Assembly: GCF_018310535.1 (NCBI RefSeq) | Contig: NZ_CP074103.1 | Coordinates: 1-64,000 of the forward strand | DNA: 64,000 nt | Direction: 5' to 3' | From: Streptomyces mirabilis | GTDB lineage: Bacteria > Actinomycetota > Actinomycetes > Streptomycetales > Streptomycetaceae | Shown here: in pieces, positions 32,212 through 40,626 of the stretch | Position numbering within the stretch: position 1 is the stretch's first letter | Layout of the letters: the number at the start of each line of letters is the position of its first letter | Notes under the pieces: generated by a model | What the model was told of the DNA's origin: nothing | The model's input: the letters and a program-made list of their open reading frames with translations, nothing else | The model's database searches: none | Translations under genes and position numbers: made by a program

Positions 32212-33555
32212 GTGATTCCCGCCGACGCCGATGAACTTGTGACCTCGCAGGACATCGCGACCAAGTACAAGGTCAACGAAGCCAACGTGGCCTACTGGGT
32301 CACGCTCGAGGGCTTTCCGGAGGGATGGCCGTCCGGTCCCGGGCGAACCCTGGTCCGCGACGCTGCGCTGGTGGACGACTGGCTGCGCGAGAACCTCCCG
32401 GTCTACTGGGCGCAGGGGCAGGACTCGGACAACCCGTACGGCCTGCCCGAGGGCGGTCCGAAGGACCTGGTGAAGCTGTCGGACATCGCCGCCTGGGAGG
32501 GCAAGGCCCTCGGGCGGAAGGAACCGGTGCCCGAGGTCACCCTGCGGACGTATATCTCCCGGAAGAAGATGCCGGGGCCCGACCGCAAGCCGGGGGACGG
32601 GGAGCGGCCGGAGGTGACGGAACGCATGTGGTTCCGCGAGACGGCATACGAGTTCGTGAACCGGCCTCGTCGCATGCGCCGCCAGAAGACGTCCGAGGAG
32701 CCGGCGGTCGCTGAACAGGCCCCTGCAGCCGCCGGCGAGAGCTCGGAACGTGCTTCCACCGCGCGGACGGGGTACGTCGATGCCCAAGCCATCGCGAGCA
32801 CGTACAGCGTGAGCGGTCAGACGGCCAGGGGGTGGACCCGCGTTGAGGGGTTCCCCGAGGCCGGCGAGAACGGCTACAGCGCGGCCGAGGTGGACGAGTG
32901 GGTCCGGCACAACCGCCGGCGGTCCTGGACCGCGGCCCAGCGTCGTACGGAACTGACGGGTCAGGCGTGGCCCGAGACGCCGGCAGCCGACTCCTCTGCC
33001 GACGTCCAGGTCGAGCCGGCGCCGGCGGATGAGGCGGTGTCCGAAGCCCGCGGTGAGCAGACGGAATTGACCGCGGAGATGATCGGCCCGCGGTATGGCG
33101 TCTCCGAGCGCACCGGGCTGCAGTGGATCAGCGTCAAGGAGAAGCGAGACGGCAAGAAGGTCATCCGCCGGGCCTTCCCGACGCCCCTGCGCACCCGTCC
33201 GCGCACGTATGCCGCGCACGCGGTCGACGTGTGGGTGAAGGAGCACCGCCCACACGTATGGGCGGCCGCCAAGGGCACCGGGCCGGCATTGGTCAACCCG
33301 CTGCCTGAGGGCGACCCCCTGGACCTGCTGGACATCTACGACTTCGCCGAGGTGCTGGGCATGGCCACCCGCGGCGAACCCCTCGCGCGCGAGACCATCC
33401 ACGCCTACCACGCCCGCGGGCAAGTCCCGTTCGCCGACCGGACGGCCGGGGACGGCGGAAAGCCCCGGGTCCTTCAAGACCACTGGTACCGCAGGACCGT
33501 CTACGACTTCGTCCTCAGCCGCAGGGGGTCCGGCAACTTCGACGCCAGGGCATAG
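32212..33555 (+). CDS. Protein with alternating array of MerR/excisionase-like HTH modules
   Basis: From the GTG behind AAGGAG the protein has 447 residues. Five DNA-binding-like units are visible. Three resemble each other (VTSQDIATKYKVNEANVAYWV; VDAQAIASTYSVSGQTARGWT; LTAEMIGPRYGVSERTGLQWI), each ending in a Trp-rich helix before PVYWA, RSWTA or HVWAA. Two longer units (LVKLSDIAAWEG ... TERMWFRETAYEFV and LLDIYDFAEVLG ... QDHWYRRTVYDFV) lie after the first and last. Such arrays recognise long asymmetric sites. It may control the accessory promoters, whose repeated boxes are two helical turns apart (inference). A 53-codon upstream extension has no ribosome site. Confidence 0.65.
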   Translation: MIPADADELVTSQDIATKYKVNEANVAYWVTLEGFPEGWPSGPGRTLVRDAALVDDWLRENLPVYWAQGQDSDNPYGLPEGGPKDLVKLSDIAAWEGKALGRKEPVPEVTLRTYISRKKMPGPDRKPGDGERPEVTERMWFRETAYEFVNRPRRMRRQKTSEEPAVAEQAPAAAGESSERASTARTGYVDAQAIASTYSVSGQTARGWTRVEGFPEAGENGYSAAEVDEWVRHNRRRSWTAAQRRTELTGQAWPETPAADSSADVQVEPAPADEAVSEARGEQTELTAEMIGPRYGVSERTGLQWISVKEKRDGKKVIRRAFPTPLRTRPRTYAAHAVDVWVKEHRPHVWAAAKGTGPALVNPLPEGDPLDLLDIYDFAEVLGMATRGEPLARETIHAYHARGQVPFADRTAGDGGKPRVLQDHWYRRTVYDFVLSRRGSGNFDARA

Positions 33556-33575
33556 AGGGTGCGCGAGGCACGGCC

Positions 33576-33603
33576 GGGGGCCGGCGGGAAGCCGCCGGCC
33601 CCC
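33576..33603. terminator. Terminator hairpin 1 of convergent region
   Basis: GGGGGCCGGCGG pairs with CCGCCGGCCCCC around a 4-base loop, 20 bases after the multi-HTH gene. The 332-base interval 33556-33887 holds three hairpins and no gene. Confidence 0.75.
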
Positions 33604-33724
33604 ATGGCGCGCGCTCGACCGGGCTCCGGGCCGCGCCGCAAGCGCGTCGCCCTGCCAGGCGATCGGCCTGTCACAAGTCCGGTCCCGGCGGGGGCCACGG
33701 GCTGCGCAGATGGCCCGGAAACGC

Positions 33725-33756
33725 GGAGCCCGTCGGCCATGTGGCCGACGGGCTCC
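33725..33756. terminator. Terminator hairpin 2 of convergent region
   Basis: GGAGCCCGTCGGCCA-TG-TGGCCGACGGGCTCC is a perfect 15-bp stem. It can serve both strands between convergent genes. Confidence 0.8.
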
Positions 33757-33823
33757 GGGTGCATCTGCATCTGGTCGCTGTGTCTGTCCTAGCGGGGCGC
33801 TGACGAGCTGACGGCGCACCGAG

Positions 33824-33856
33824 AGGGGCGCGGTCTCCGCCGGAGACCGCGCCCCT
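33824..33856. terminator. Terminator hairpin 3 of convergent region
   Basis: AGGGGCGCGGTCTCCG-C-CGGAGACCGCGCCCCT is a perfect 16-bp stem lying just past the stop of the minus-strand ADP-ribosylglycohydrolase gene. Confidence 0.85.
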
Positions 33857-33887
33857 GGTTTCAGCGGTGCCACGCACCGTGCCGGAA

Positions 33888-35486
33888 TCAACCGCGCTTG
33901 CGGAAGAAGAGGCTACGGCGGGTGCGGGGCTGCGGCTGGTACGGCGGCTGCCCTGCCAGTTCGTAGACGGCGTCGTGGAGCTGCGGGTGCGCCAGGAGGG
34001 TCCAGTGCTTGCCCAGGACCGTCCAGACTTCCGTCAGGGCGGTGTGCGGGTCCGTTCCCAAGAGCGTGCTGTAGGCCGCCGCCACGGCGGGGGTGCGTGA
34101 GCGGCCCGCGACACAGTGGAGGAAGACGCGCTTCCCTTCCTTCCGGAGCCGAAGGACCTGGCGGGCCGCCTGGTCAAGGGCGTAGTGGAGGTTGGGGTTC
34201 GCGCCCTCCTTGTCGACAAGCCAGACGCGGACATGCTCAGCGTCGATCCGGGAGAAGACCGGGTCCTGCCCGATGCGGCACAGGGAGACGACGGCGTCGA
34301 CCGGCGGGGTGCCGGTGAACTCGGTCATTGGGAGGTTGCCGAGGATGACCCCGGAGTCCTCCGGGTGAGCCACCGTGAAGGCCGCACCCGCATAGCCGGG
34401 AATCTTGACGCGCGGGGCCGAAGGCCAGCCGTCGCTGTCGTCGTCACCCTTGCGGGCGGTCAGGACGGCCAGACGGACGAGGTCGGGGCCGGACATCATC
34501 GGCCAGCCGTTCACCGCCCGCTGCCAGTCGAGCGGGATGGCAGAAACGCCCCAGCGCGCCCCGAGAAGGGTGCCTGCGATCGCGGCCACGGTGTCGGTGT
34601 CGTTGCCCGCGCGGACAGCCGCCTCGGTGGCGAGCTGGAAGTGCTGGGCGGGGAACGAGTCGCGCTCCGGCGCCAGGTCGGGGACGGGCGTGCGGGTGAT
34701 GGCGGACCACGCGGCCTGGAGAGCGGTGACCACGTACCCGTTCCGCTCCCAGTGGTGCGGCGGGTTCGCCTCGGCCTCGTCCAGCCTCGCGTGCCAGATC
34801 TCCTGCCGGTCTGCGGGAAGGAGCGCTACACCCTGGCGGACGCCGTCGAAGGTGCCTTCGAGTACGGCGATGCGGACGCCGGAGCACCACAGGATGCACG
34901 CCTCGGCGCACTCGGGGTCGGAGTGCGTGAGGGAGCTGATCATGGTGGCTGCCCTGACCATTCCCTCGACGTCGTCCAGGTAGGCGAGGGCGACGATGCC
35001 GGTCCGCATGAGGGAGCCGTTACCCGCGCTGAACCGGGTGCGCGCGGTGTAGGCGTCGGCTGCCGCCAGCATGGCCTGTGCGGGTGTCCCCGTCTTGTGG
35101 GCCTTCGCGGCGCCGAGCACGCTGCGGGTCTGGTTCCCGATGTCGCTCGCGCCGCCGTCACGCCACCGGTGGAAGTTGCGGGCGATCTGGTCGAGCGCCC
35201 CGTCGCTGGTCAGGTCGGCGCCGGTGGCGGCGACTGCGGCGATGCACACGTGCATCTGCGTGTCGTCGGAGTACTCGCCCGGCTTGTACGGGCCCAGGCC
35301 GCCGCCGATCATGGCGGGCTGCTCGTCGGCGGTCAGTCGGCGGCCGAACTCGTAGGGCACGCCCAACGCGTCTCCGCACGCGGCTCCGAGAAGGACGCCG
35401 GCTGCGCGGTCGGTGGCGTGGATGCTGAGCGGGTGAGACGCCGGGATCGGGGTGGCGGCGGTGGAGGCAACGAGCTTCGTGTTCAC
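33888..35486 (-). CDS. ADP-ribosylglycohydrolase fused to dual-specificity/tyrosine phosphatase domain
   Basis: The 532-residue protein has an ADP-ribosylglycohydrolase (DraG/ARH) domain in residues about 20-350, with GAACGDALGVPYE, the metal-binding YSDDTQM and GNDTDTVAAIAGTLLGARWG. The last 170 residues hold a CX5R phosphatase site, VFLHCVAGRSRTP (Cys near residue 457), in a dual-specificity-like domain. The enzyme could remove ADP-ribose from protein or nucleic acid and dephosphorylate a related product. It is the only long minus-strand gene before the transposon, separated from its plus neighbours by three terminators. The fusion suggests coupled steps on one substrate, perhaps in stress or defence. 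Confidence 0.8.
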   Translation of the reverse strand: MNTKLVASTAATPIPASHPLSIHATDRAAGVLLGAACGDALGVPYEFGRRLTADEQPAMIGGGLGPYKPGEYSDDTQMHVCIAAVAATGADLTSDGALDQIARNFHRWRDGGASDIGNQTRSVLGAAKAHKTGTPAQAMLAAADAYTARTRFSAGNGSLMRTGIVALAYLDDVEGMVRAATMISSLTHSDPECAEACILWCSGVRIAVLEGTFDGVRQGVALLPADRQEIWHARLDEAEANPPHHWERNGYVVTALQAAWSAITRTPVPDLAPERDSFPAQHFQLATEAAVRAGNDTDTVAAIAGTLLGARWGVSAIPLDWQRAVNGWPMMSGPDLVRLAVLTARKGDDDSDGWPSAPRVKIPGYAGAAFTVAHPEDSGVILGNLPMTEFTGTPPVDAVVSLCRIGQDPVFSRIDAEHVRVWLVDKEGANPNLHYALDQAARQVLRLRKEGKRVFLHCVAGRSRTPAVAAAYSTLLGTDPHTALTEVWTVLGKHWTLLAHPQLHDAVYELAGQPPYQPQPRTRRSLFFRKRG

Positions 35487-35634
35487 GGGTGTTCTCCCGA
35501 GGTCATGTACCGCGTGGATGGTCTGAGGAAGGCGGTAGCGGGGAGCGCGGCATCAACTCGCCTGGCGCTCCAACCCGCTGTCGCTACGTCAGAGTGACAC
35601 GGCCCCACCTCTCTCGTCAACATGACGATTAGCG

Positions 35635-35663
35635 TTGCGTGTTATTTTTTTCATGTGTACTGT
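35635..35663 (+). promoter_or_regulatory. Accessory promoter family, copy 3
   Basis: TTGCGT, a 17-bp spacer (GTTATTTTTTTCATGTG) and TACTGT form an AT-rich promoter. It lies 120 bases before the HU gene and about 150 bases upstream of the divergent ADP-ribosylglycohydrolase gene. Confidence 0.75.
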
Positions 35664-35782
35664 AGTTGTTGTCGGAGGCGCTCATGCCACTCCGTACGAC
35701 GCGCCCCGCTTCCATTCGCGGGCCCCATGCCAGCGCCCCCCGCCTGGCGCCCAAATCCCTTTACATGCATAGGAGTTCAGCC

Positions 35783-36208
35783 ATGAACAAGGCCCAGCTC
35801 GTCGAAGCGGTCGCAGAGAAGATGGGCAGCCGCCAGCAGGCCGCCGACGCCGTCGACCATGTGCTCGATGCCATCCTCCGCGCCGTTGTCGCCGGAGAGC
35901 GCGTCTCCGTCACCGGATTCGGGGCATTCGAGAAGGTCGACCGCCCGGCCCGGTACGCCCGCAACCCGCAGACGGGTGAGCGGGTGCGGGTCAAGAAGAC
36001 CTCCGTTCCCCGATTCCGCCCGGGGCAGGGCTTCAAGGACCTCGTCAGCGGCGCGAAGAAGCTGCCCAAGGGCAGCGAGGTGGCCGTGAAGAAGGCCCCG
36101 AAGGGCAGCCTCACCGGCGGCGCCGCCTCCGCCGCCACGGCGAAAAAGGCGGCTGCCAAGAAGGCCGCGCCGAAGAAGCCCGCCAAGGCCATGAAGTCGC
36201 TCGCCTGA
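35783..36208 (+). CDS. HU-family nucleoid protein with lysine-rich tail (HupS-like)
   Basis: The 141-residue protein starts at an ATG behind AGGAG. Residues 1-90 are a typical HU fold (MNKAQLVEAVAEK, VTGFGAFEKVDR, RNPQTGE, FRPGQGFKDLV). A Lys/Ala/Pro-rich tail (about residues 91-141; KKAAAKKAAPKKPAKAMK) follows, as in the second HU of Streptomyces and mycobacteria. Plasmid nucleoid proteins can compact plasmid DNA or silence its genes. A 39-codon upstream extension in the same frame covers the 5' leader and is unlikely to be translated. Confidence 0.9.
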   Translation: MNKAQLVEAVAEKMGSRQQAADAVDHVLDAILRAVVAGERVSVTGFGAFEKVDRPARYARNPQTGERVRVKKTSVPRFRPGQGFKDLVSGAKKLPKGSEVAVKKAPKGSLTGGAASAATAKKAAAKKAAPKKPAKAMKSLA

Positions 36209-36251
36209 TCCCCATCGCCGGACCCCCGTCCCTCTGGCGTTTCCATCTCGA

Positions 36252-36277
36252 CGGCCGGGCGCTGCTGCGCCCGGCCG
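36252..36277 (+). terminator. Terminator after HU gene
   Basis: CGGCCGGGCGC-TGCT-GCGCCCGGCCG is a perfect 11-bp stem, 44 bases after the HU stop. Confidence 0.75.
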
Positions 36278-36295
36278 AATCGGAGAGACCCCCTG

Positions 36296-37111
36296 ATGAC
36301 CTACCTCGTGATTGACGGCGCCCGCGTCGTCTCTGCTCACCGAACTCTGGCCTCCGCCCGCTCAGGGGAGGCGCAGGGGCTCGGGCACAGCACCGAACCC
36401 GGCCCATCGGTCGGCGGCGTACCGGCCTGGTGGGCAAGGCCGCAACAGGGCGGCGCGCTGGCGGAGCTCGGCATCCTTCGTACTGCCGCGACCGAGCTCG
36501 GTTTCCGCTTCGAGCTGCGCGCCTGCCAGGCGCCGGCCGGTTCCTGCACCCACCGGCCGTGCGCCACATACGCCACCTGGGCTGTCAGCCGCCGGTACGG
36601 ACTCCTGAGCGAGCTGGCCGCGTTCGTGCCCCTGTCCTGGATCTGGGTCGGCCAGCGTAGCGACGACCCCCGCGGTGACGCGCCGCAGTTCCTCACCGAG
36701 GGCCGGGCCCTCGTCGACCGTCTGGCGGCAGACATGCGGCAGCCTCTGCGCGCCGTCGAACAACTGCCGGATGACACCCGGACTCTGGCGGAGCGAGCCC
36801 AGTCCGCCCACGCCCGTGCCGTCACGTTTCTGGCGCGGCACTTCGGCCCCGACTCCGAAGCCGGGGGCGTCGTGGTCCGCCCGGTCCTTCACGGCCAGGA
36901 CCTGCATCTGAGGCTGGACCCGTCAACTCCGGCGGACCTGGCCGTCTGCGGCACAGCGTTGCCAGGCCGCCGAGGGGATGCCACCGGCGCCGAACTGGGC
37001 GCACATCCCTGTGACCGGTGCTTCGGGCGCGCCCCCATCGTCCCGTCCCCCGTGCTCGGCGCCGCCGAGTACGAGGCGTGGATCGCGTACATCCACCAGC
37101 CCGGCTCGTGA
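36296..37111 (+). CDS. Hypothetical protein
   Basis: The 271-residue protein starts at an ATG behind GGAGAG. It has several Cys in two places (CQAPAGSCTHRPC, about residues 79-91, and CDRCFGR near residue 242), which could bind zinc. The mid-section is Arg/Leu-rich. I recognise no family. It sits directly before another unknown gene with a short gap. Confidence 0.55.
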   Translation: MTYLVIDGARVVSAHRTLASARSGEAQGLGHSTEPGPSVGGVPAWWARPQQGGALAELGILRTAATELGFRFELRACQAPAGSCTHRPCATYATWAVSRRYGLLSELAAFVPLSWIWVGQRSDDPRGDAPQFLTEGRALVDRLAADMRQPLRAVEQLPDDTRTLAERAQSAHARAVTFLARHFGPDSEAGGVVVRPVLHGQDLHLRLDPSTPADLAVCGTALPGRRGDATGAELGAHPCDRCFGRAPIVPSPVLGAAEYEAWIAYIHQPGS

Positions 37112-37137
37112 CCGGCGAATCAGGGAGGAGTCACCTC

Positions 37138-37908
37138 GTGTCCGAGGCTCCAGCCACCGTCCTTGCCAGCTCGTCCAAACAGCTGGCGCTTCGCCTGCTC
37201 CGCCGCAGGCCCTTCGGCGCCGGCTACCTGACGCAGGTGATCGACCTCGCCATTCGGGAGGTGATCCCCAGCCAGTTCGACGAACCCGACGAGCGGGAAG
37301 CGGCCGTGGTCCACCAGCGGCTGACCCGCTACGCCGCGAACGGGCAGCCCGGCTCCACCGAGCTGGCCCGCGCCATGCTGGCCGTCAGGCACGCCCTGGA
37401 CCTCGTGCGGCACGGGCACTACCGGGCCTCCGCCGTTCCCGAGAGCGGACCCGACACGACCGTCTCCGCGGAACAGCTGCTCGAACTGGTCACCGAAGTC
37501 GGCCGGGACCGAGTGCTCGCGGCGCAGGGGGGAGCCCTGGTCGTCATGGCGGAGAACGAGGAGGCCAGCACCGTCTACCGACCGGTGTCCGCCGCCCAGG
37601 CCCATGCCCTGCGAAGGGCCGCGCGCAGCGCGAAGGAGGAGGCGATCCGCCTCCACGAGGGTGCTGTTGAGGTGCTGCGCCCGCATGTGCGCATGGCTGA
37701 CTGGAGCGAGGACGACGGGTATGGAGTCGCCGTCGACGTGGTGCGCCACGGCGTATCGGTGCAGTGGTGGCCGGCTGCGGTGCCGGAGTCCCAGGCGCTG
37801 TGGGAGCAGGGAGGAATCCGCGCGCTGTGCGTGGCGCTGCTGACGGCCCGGTTCGCCGTGTCATGCGGCGATGAGGGAACACCCCACCCCATTGTGTTGT
37901 GTATTTAG
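37138..37908 (+). CDS. Hypothetical protein
   Basis: The 256-residue protein starts at GTG behind AGGGAGGAG. A GTG at 37108 that overlaps the previous stop is an alternative start. It has a basic N-terminal helix (LALRLLRRRPFG) and an Ala/Arg-rich helical middle (AQAHALRRAARSAKEEAIRLHEGAVEVL). The last six codons overlap accessory promoter copy 4. No family is recognised. Confidence 0.55.
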   Translation: MSEAPATVLASSSKQLALRLLRRRPFGAGYLTQVIDLAIREVIPSQFDEPDEREAAVVHQRLTRYAANGQPGSTELARAMLAVRHALDLVRHGHYRASAVPESGPDTTVSAEQLLELVTEVGRDRVLAAQGGALVVMAENEEASTVYRPVSAAQAHALRRAARSAKEEAIRLHEGAVEVLRPHVRMADWSEDDGYGVAVDVVRHGVSVQWWPAAVPESQALWEQGGIRALCVALLTARFAVSCGDEGTPHPIVLCI

Positions 37909-37925
37909 GTTTCAATGTGTAGTGT
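37897..37925 (+). promoter_or_regulatory. Accessory promoter family, copy 4, overlapping the end of a gene
   Basis: TTGTGT, a 17-bp spacer (ATTTAGGTTTCAATGTG) and TAGTGT lie across the last codons and stop of the preceding gene. A 35-codon leader follows before the ATG at 38093. Confidence 0.75.
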
Positions 37926-38092
37926 GTGAGTGTCTGGTCGATCGGCCGCCCTCTCCTTCACAACCCGTACGTCGGCTTGCGCCGGCCTTGTGAGGGCGGC
38001 TGTCAGGCCGCTGCACCGCTGCGCGGCGAATCCCGCAGCCCTTCAACTCACCGCCCGGGCCACGAGCGCCCGCCTCGAACTGGGAGACCGCC

Positions 38093-38443
38093 ATGGTCCT
38101 GAGCAGCCCCCAACCGCGCCGGACGCCGCCCCTCGACTCGCTCAGGGAGCTGGTGCCGGGCGCCGAGCTCGTCAAGGTCCGCGCCAACCCGAACAACTGG
38201 AGCCAGGCCGAGCTTCTCGCCGCCTACACGTGGCCGCAGCACCAGGGCGAGCGCTTGGTCTCCTTCGGCAACGGCAACTACTCGGACGACGCGCACCACA
38301 CCGCGCTGACGATCGGAGAGTTCCTCGACCAGTACCGGCAGCTCCCGGTCGTCCGATTGCTCCAGGCCAGCGACTCCGCCTACACCTTCCTGGTCGAGCT
38401 CGCCCGCCCCTCCTGGGAGCTCGCCGGTGGTGGTCCGCAGTGA
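38093..38443 (+). CDS. Hypothetical protein
   Basis: The 116-residue protein starts at an ATG behind GGGAGA. It includes NPNNWSQAELLAAYTWPQHQGERLVSF and LVELARPSWEL. It is soluble and no family is recognised. Its stop overlaps the GTG of the next gene, so the two are coupled. Confidence 0.6.
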   Translation: MVLSSPQPRRTPPLDSLRELVPGAELVKVRANPNNWSQAELLAAYTWPQHQGERLVSFGNGNYSDDAHHTALTIGEFLDQYRQLPVVRLLQASDSAYTFLVELARPSWELAGGGPQ

Positions 38444-39045
38444 GCGTCCCGGCGATTCCCGCGGCGTGCGCGCACCGTCCCACCCGTGGCGGCCTGGTCG
38501 TCCCGTACGTCTCGTTCGAGCACAACGGCCTGCCGGTCTTCGGCGGGCTTCACCCGGGTAGGCGCGCTCGGGCCTTCGAGAACAGCCTGTGTCAGATCTG
38601 CGAACGGCCGCTGGAGCGGTGGTTCTACGTGCTGCTCCGCCCGCAGGACGTGAGCGTCGGGTACGCGCCGGAACCGGCACTCCACCCGCCGTGCCTGATG
38701 TATGCGGAGAAGGCGTGCCCCATGCTCAACGGCACCAGCGCCACCTACCGTCCGGGCGGCGTCATCGCCCGGCATCCGGCGGGCCGTCCGTGCGACGACC
38801 CGGCGTGTTCCTGCCCCGTCACGGCCCCCACCGCGGAATCCCAGGTGCGTGCTGGGCGCAAGGCCGACGACTGGGACGCGTGGATGCTCTCGGCGGACCA
38901 GTACGCGCTGCGCCGGGATGACCGCGGCGGTGCCGTGGGCATTCAGCTTCCTTCCGACCCGAAGCGCATCCGCCGCGTTCGGGCGTCCCCCGAGCGAAAG
39001 CGCGCCCTCGCCCTGGTGGCGGCGCTTCAGGCGCTCGGCATCTAG
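38440..39045 (+). CDS. Cysteine-containing hypothetical protein
   Basis: The 201-residue protein starts at the GTG that overlaps the previous stop. It contains CQICERPLERWFYVLLRP (about residues 49-66) and further cysteines (HPPCLMYAEKACPM, CDDPACSCPV), consistent with one or two zinc sites. Small Cys-rich proteins of this type are common on Streptomyces plasmids, and their role is unknown to me. Confidence 0.6.
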   Translation: MSVPAIPAACAHRPTRGGLVVPYVSFEHNGLPVFGGLHPGRRARAFENSLCQICERPLERWFYVLLRPQDVSVGYAPEPALHPPCLMYAEKACPMLNGTSATYRPGGVIARHPAGRPCDDPACSCPVTAPTAESQVRAGRKADDWDAWMLSADQYALRRDDRGGAVGIQLPSDPKRIRRVRASPERKRALALVAALQALGI

Positions 39046-39060
39046 CACTCCCACTTCTAC

Positions 39061-39090
39061 GCCCGGCGGGCCCGCCCGTGGCCGCCGGGC
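39061..39090 (+). terminator. Terminator-like hairpin
   Basis: GCCCGGCGG and CCGCCGGGC flank a 12-base loop, 15 bases after the preceding stop. Confidence 0.6.
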
Positions 39091-39112
39091 TCTGCCACCT
39101 ACGAGGATGACC

Positions 39113-40099
39113 ATGCTCGCTGAACGCTTCCGCCCCTCTGACATTGAGAAACTGGTGCGCATCGCCGGCGCCCTGGCCCACTCACCGGCCGTCGCCGAAC
39201 TGCCGTCGCCGTACCGTGAACTTGCCCGGCGCGTTCACGCTGAGATCGTCGCCGAGGCCGGCGGCCGTCGGTCCCCGGCCGTCTCCGCCTTCCTGGCGCC
39301 TCGCCCGGGCGAGCAGGTGTGGATGCTGCGCATCTGGACGCGACACGAGGACTCCACGGCGCCGTACGCCACGAGGGGCGCTGCCCTCGATGAGCTCGCC
39401 ACGCACGTGCGCAGCAACTGGGCCAACGTGGGCGGCCAGGGCGACGTGCCCGATGAGCCTCCGGCCAACGACGTGGAGGCGATCGACCTCTACTACGGTG
39501 CCGACGGCGACGCGGTGCCGGATCAGGGCTTCGAGCTGTACTCGGAGGAGATCGGACGGCCGCACCGCTCTCGGATTGTTCCCCTGAACTTCGCCTTCCC
39601 CGACGCCGTGACGGCCGATGGCCTCAATCGCGGCGCGGTCTTCTACGCCGCCGATGACGACGGACCGTCGTGCATCGAGGTGGCCGGTGTGCTCGTCTTC
39701 GGCTACGTGGACGCCGAGGACGGTGTCGTGCGGGTCTCGGTCCACCTCGACAGCGCCGACCCCGAGCACGTCGTTCGGCCGGACGGGACCGTACCGCTGC
39801 GCGTCGTCGTCGAGGACACCGTCGTCCTCGACGACCACAGTCACCACCACGCCCCGCACCCCACCGTGTTGGAGCAGCTCCTGGACGCTGCCGACCTGGA
39901 GCAGAGGGCCGTGATCTCCTCGGTGGCGGTCTCGGCGGGGCTGATGTGGAGCTGTCCGGACTGCCGGTGGCCCAACCCGCGGGCGACGGAGGAGTGCGAG
40001 CGCTCCGGCTGCGGACTCAAGGTCAAGGCGGCGGCGATCGGTGCGCAGGCGGCAGCGCTCTCCGCGGTGCCGACTCTCGCGCTGGAGGGCCCGCGATGA
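39113..40099 (+). CDS. Hypothetical protein with C-terminal zinc ribbon
   Basis: The 328-residue protein ends in a probable zinc ribbon, WSCPDCRWPNPRATEECERSGC, about residues 284-305. The rest is acidic and beta-rich, including DVEAIDLYYGADGDAVPD and SCIEVAGVLVFGYVDAEDGVV. The start may be this ATG or the ATG two codons upstream. The stop overlaps the next ATG. No family is recognised. Confidence 0.6.
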   Translation: MLAERFRPSDIEKLVRIAGALAHSPAVAELPSPYRELARRVHAEIVAEAGGRRSPAVSAFLAPRPGEQVWMLRIWTRHEDSTAPYATRGAALDELATHVRSNWANVGGQGDVPDEPPANDVEAIDLYYGADGDAVPDQGFELYSEEIGRPHRSRIVPLNFAFPDAVTADGLNRGAVFYAADDDGPSCIEVAGVLVFGYVDAEDGVVRVSVHLDSADPEHVVRPDGTVPLRVVVEDTVVLDDHSHHHAPHPTVLEQLLDAADLEQRAVISSVAVSAGLMWSCPDCRWPNPRATEECERSGCGLKVKAAAIGAQAAALSAVPTLALEGPR

Positions 40100-40560
40100 G
40101 CGTCAAAGCCAAGTCCTACCCGCCAGCGCCCCAGCACCTCCGTGCCGCATGTGCCCATCCATCGGGGCACCTCACGTCACACGGCAGCCGTACCACGCTC
40201 CAGGTCTACCTGGACGACGGCCTGGTCTACCGCAACGACGGCGACGATTTCCGGCTGCCGGCGGAGTTGGCGCAGGCGCAGGGCGTCGGACCGTACTTCA
40301 TCACCGGCGCCGGGCGGCGGGCGATCCTGAACGAATCCCAGCTGGCGGCCATCGACTCCGCGGACGAGGACGGCGCGCTGCGGGACGTCAGCTGGCCAAC
40401 CGCCGCCGCCCTCACCCGTCTCGCGCTCGTCGAGTACCGGGACGCCGACGGCACCCCGCAGCCCACCGACGGCGACGACGGCCGTACCGGCCCGAAGCAC
40501 CGGCCCTTCCTCACCCCCGCGGGCGTCGACGCCGCACGCGCCGCGAAGTCCCAGCCCTGA
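40096..40560 (+). CDS. Hypothetical protein
   Basis: The 154-residue protein starts at the ATG that overlaps the previous stop. It includes VYLDDGLVYRNDGDDFRLP and TRLALVEYRDADGTPQPTDG. It appears soluble and acidic. No family is recognised; coupling to the zinc-ribbon gene suggests a shared function. Confidence 0.55.
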   Translation: MSVKAKSYPPAPQHLRAACAHPSGHLTSHGSRTTLQVYLDDGLVYRNDGDDFRLPAELAQAQGVGPYFITGAGRRAILNESQLAAIDSADEDGALRDVSWPTAAALTRLALVEYRDADGTPQPTDGDDGRTGPKHRPFLTPAGVDAARAAKSQP

Positions 40561-40574
40561 TCCCCCTCTCCTTC

Positions 40575-40606
40575 GGCGGGCGCGGCCCTCCCAGGCCGCA
40601 CCCGCC
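40575..40606 (+). terminator. Terminator-like hairpin
   Basis: GGCGGGCGCGGCC and GGCCGCACCCGCC pair with one mismatch around a 6-base loop, between the preceding stop and the PAPS-reductase-like gene. Confidence 0.65.
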
Positions 40607-40626
40607 CCTCCCCCACAGGTACACCC

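Noticed and set aside
33556..33887. Three consecutive inverted repeats that could suggest a CRISPR-like or integron-like array
   Set aside because: The stems differ in sequence and there are no regular spacers. They are terminators between convergent genes.
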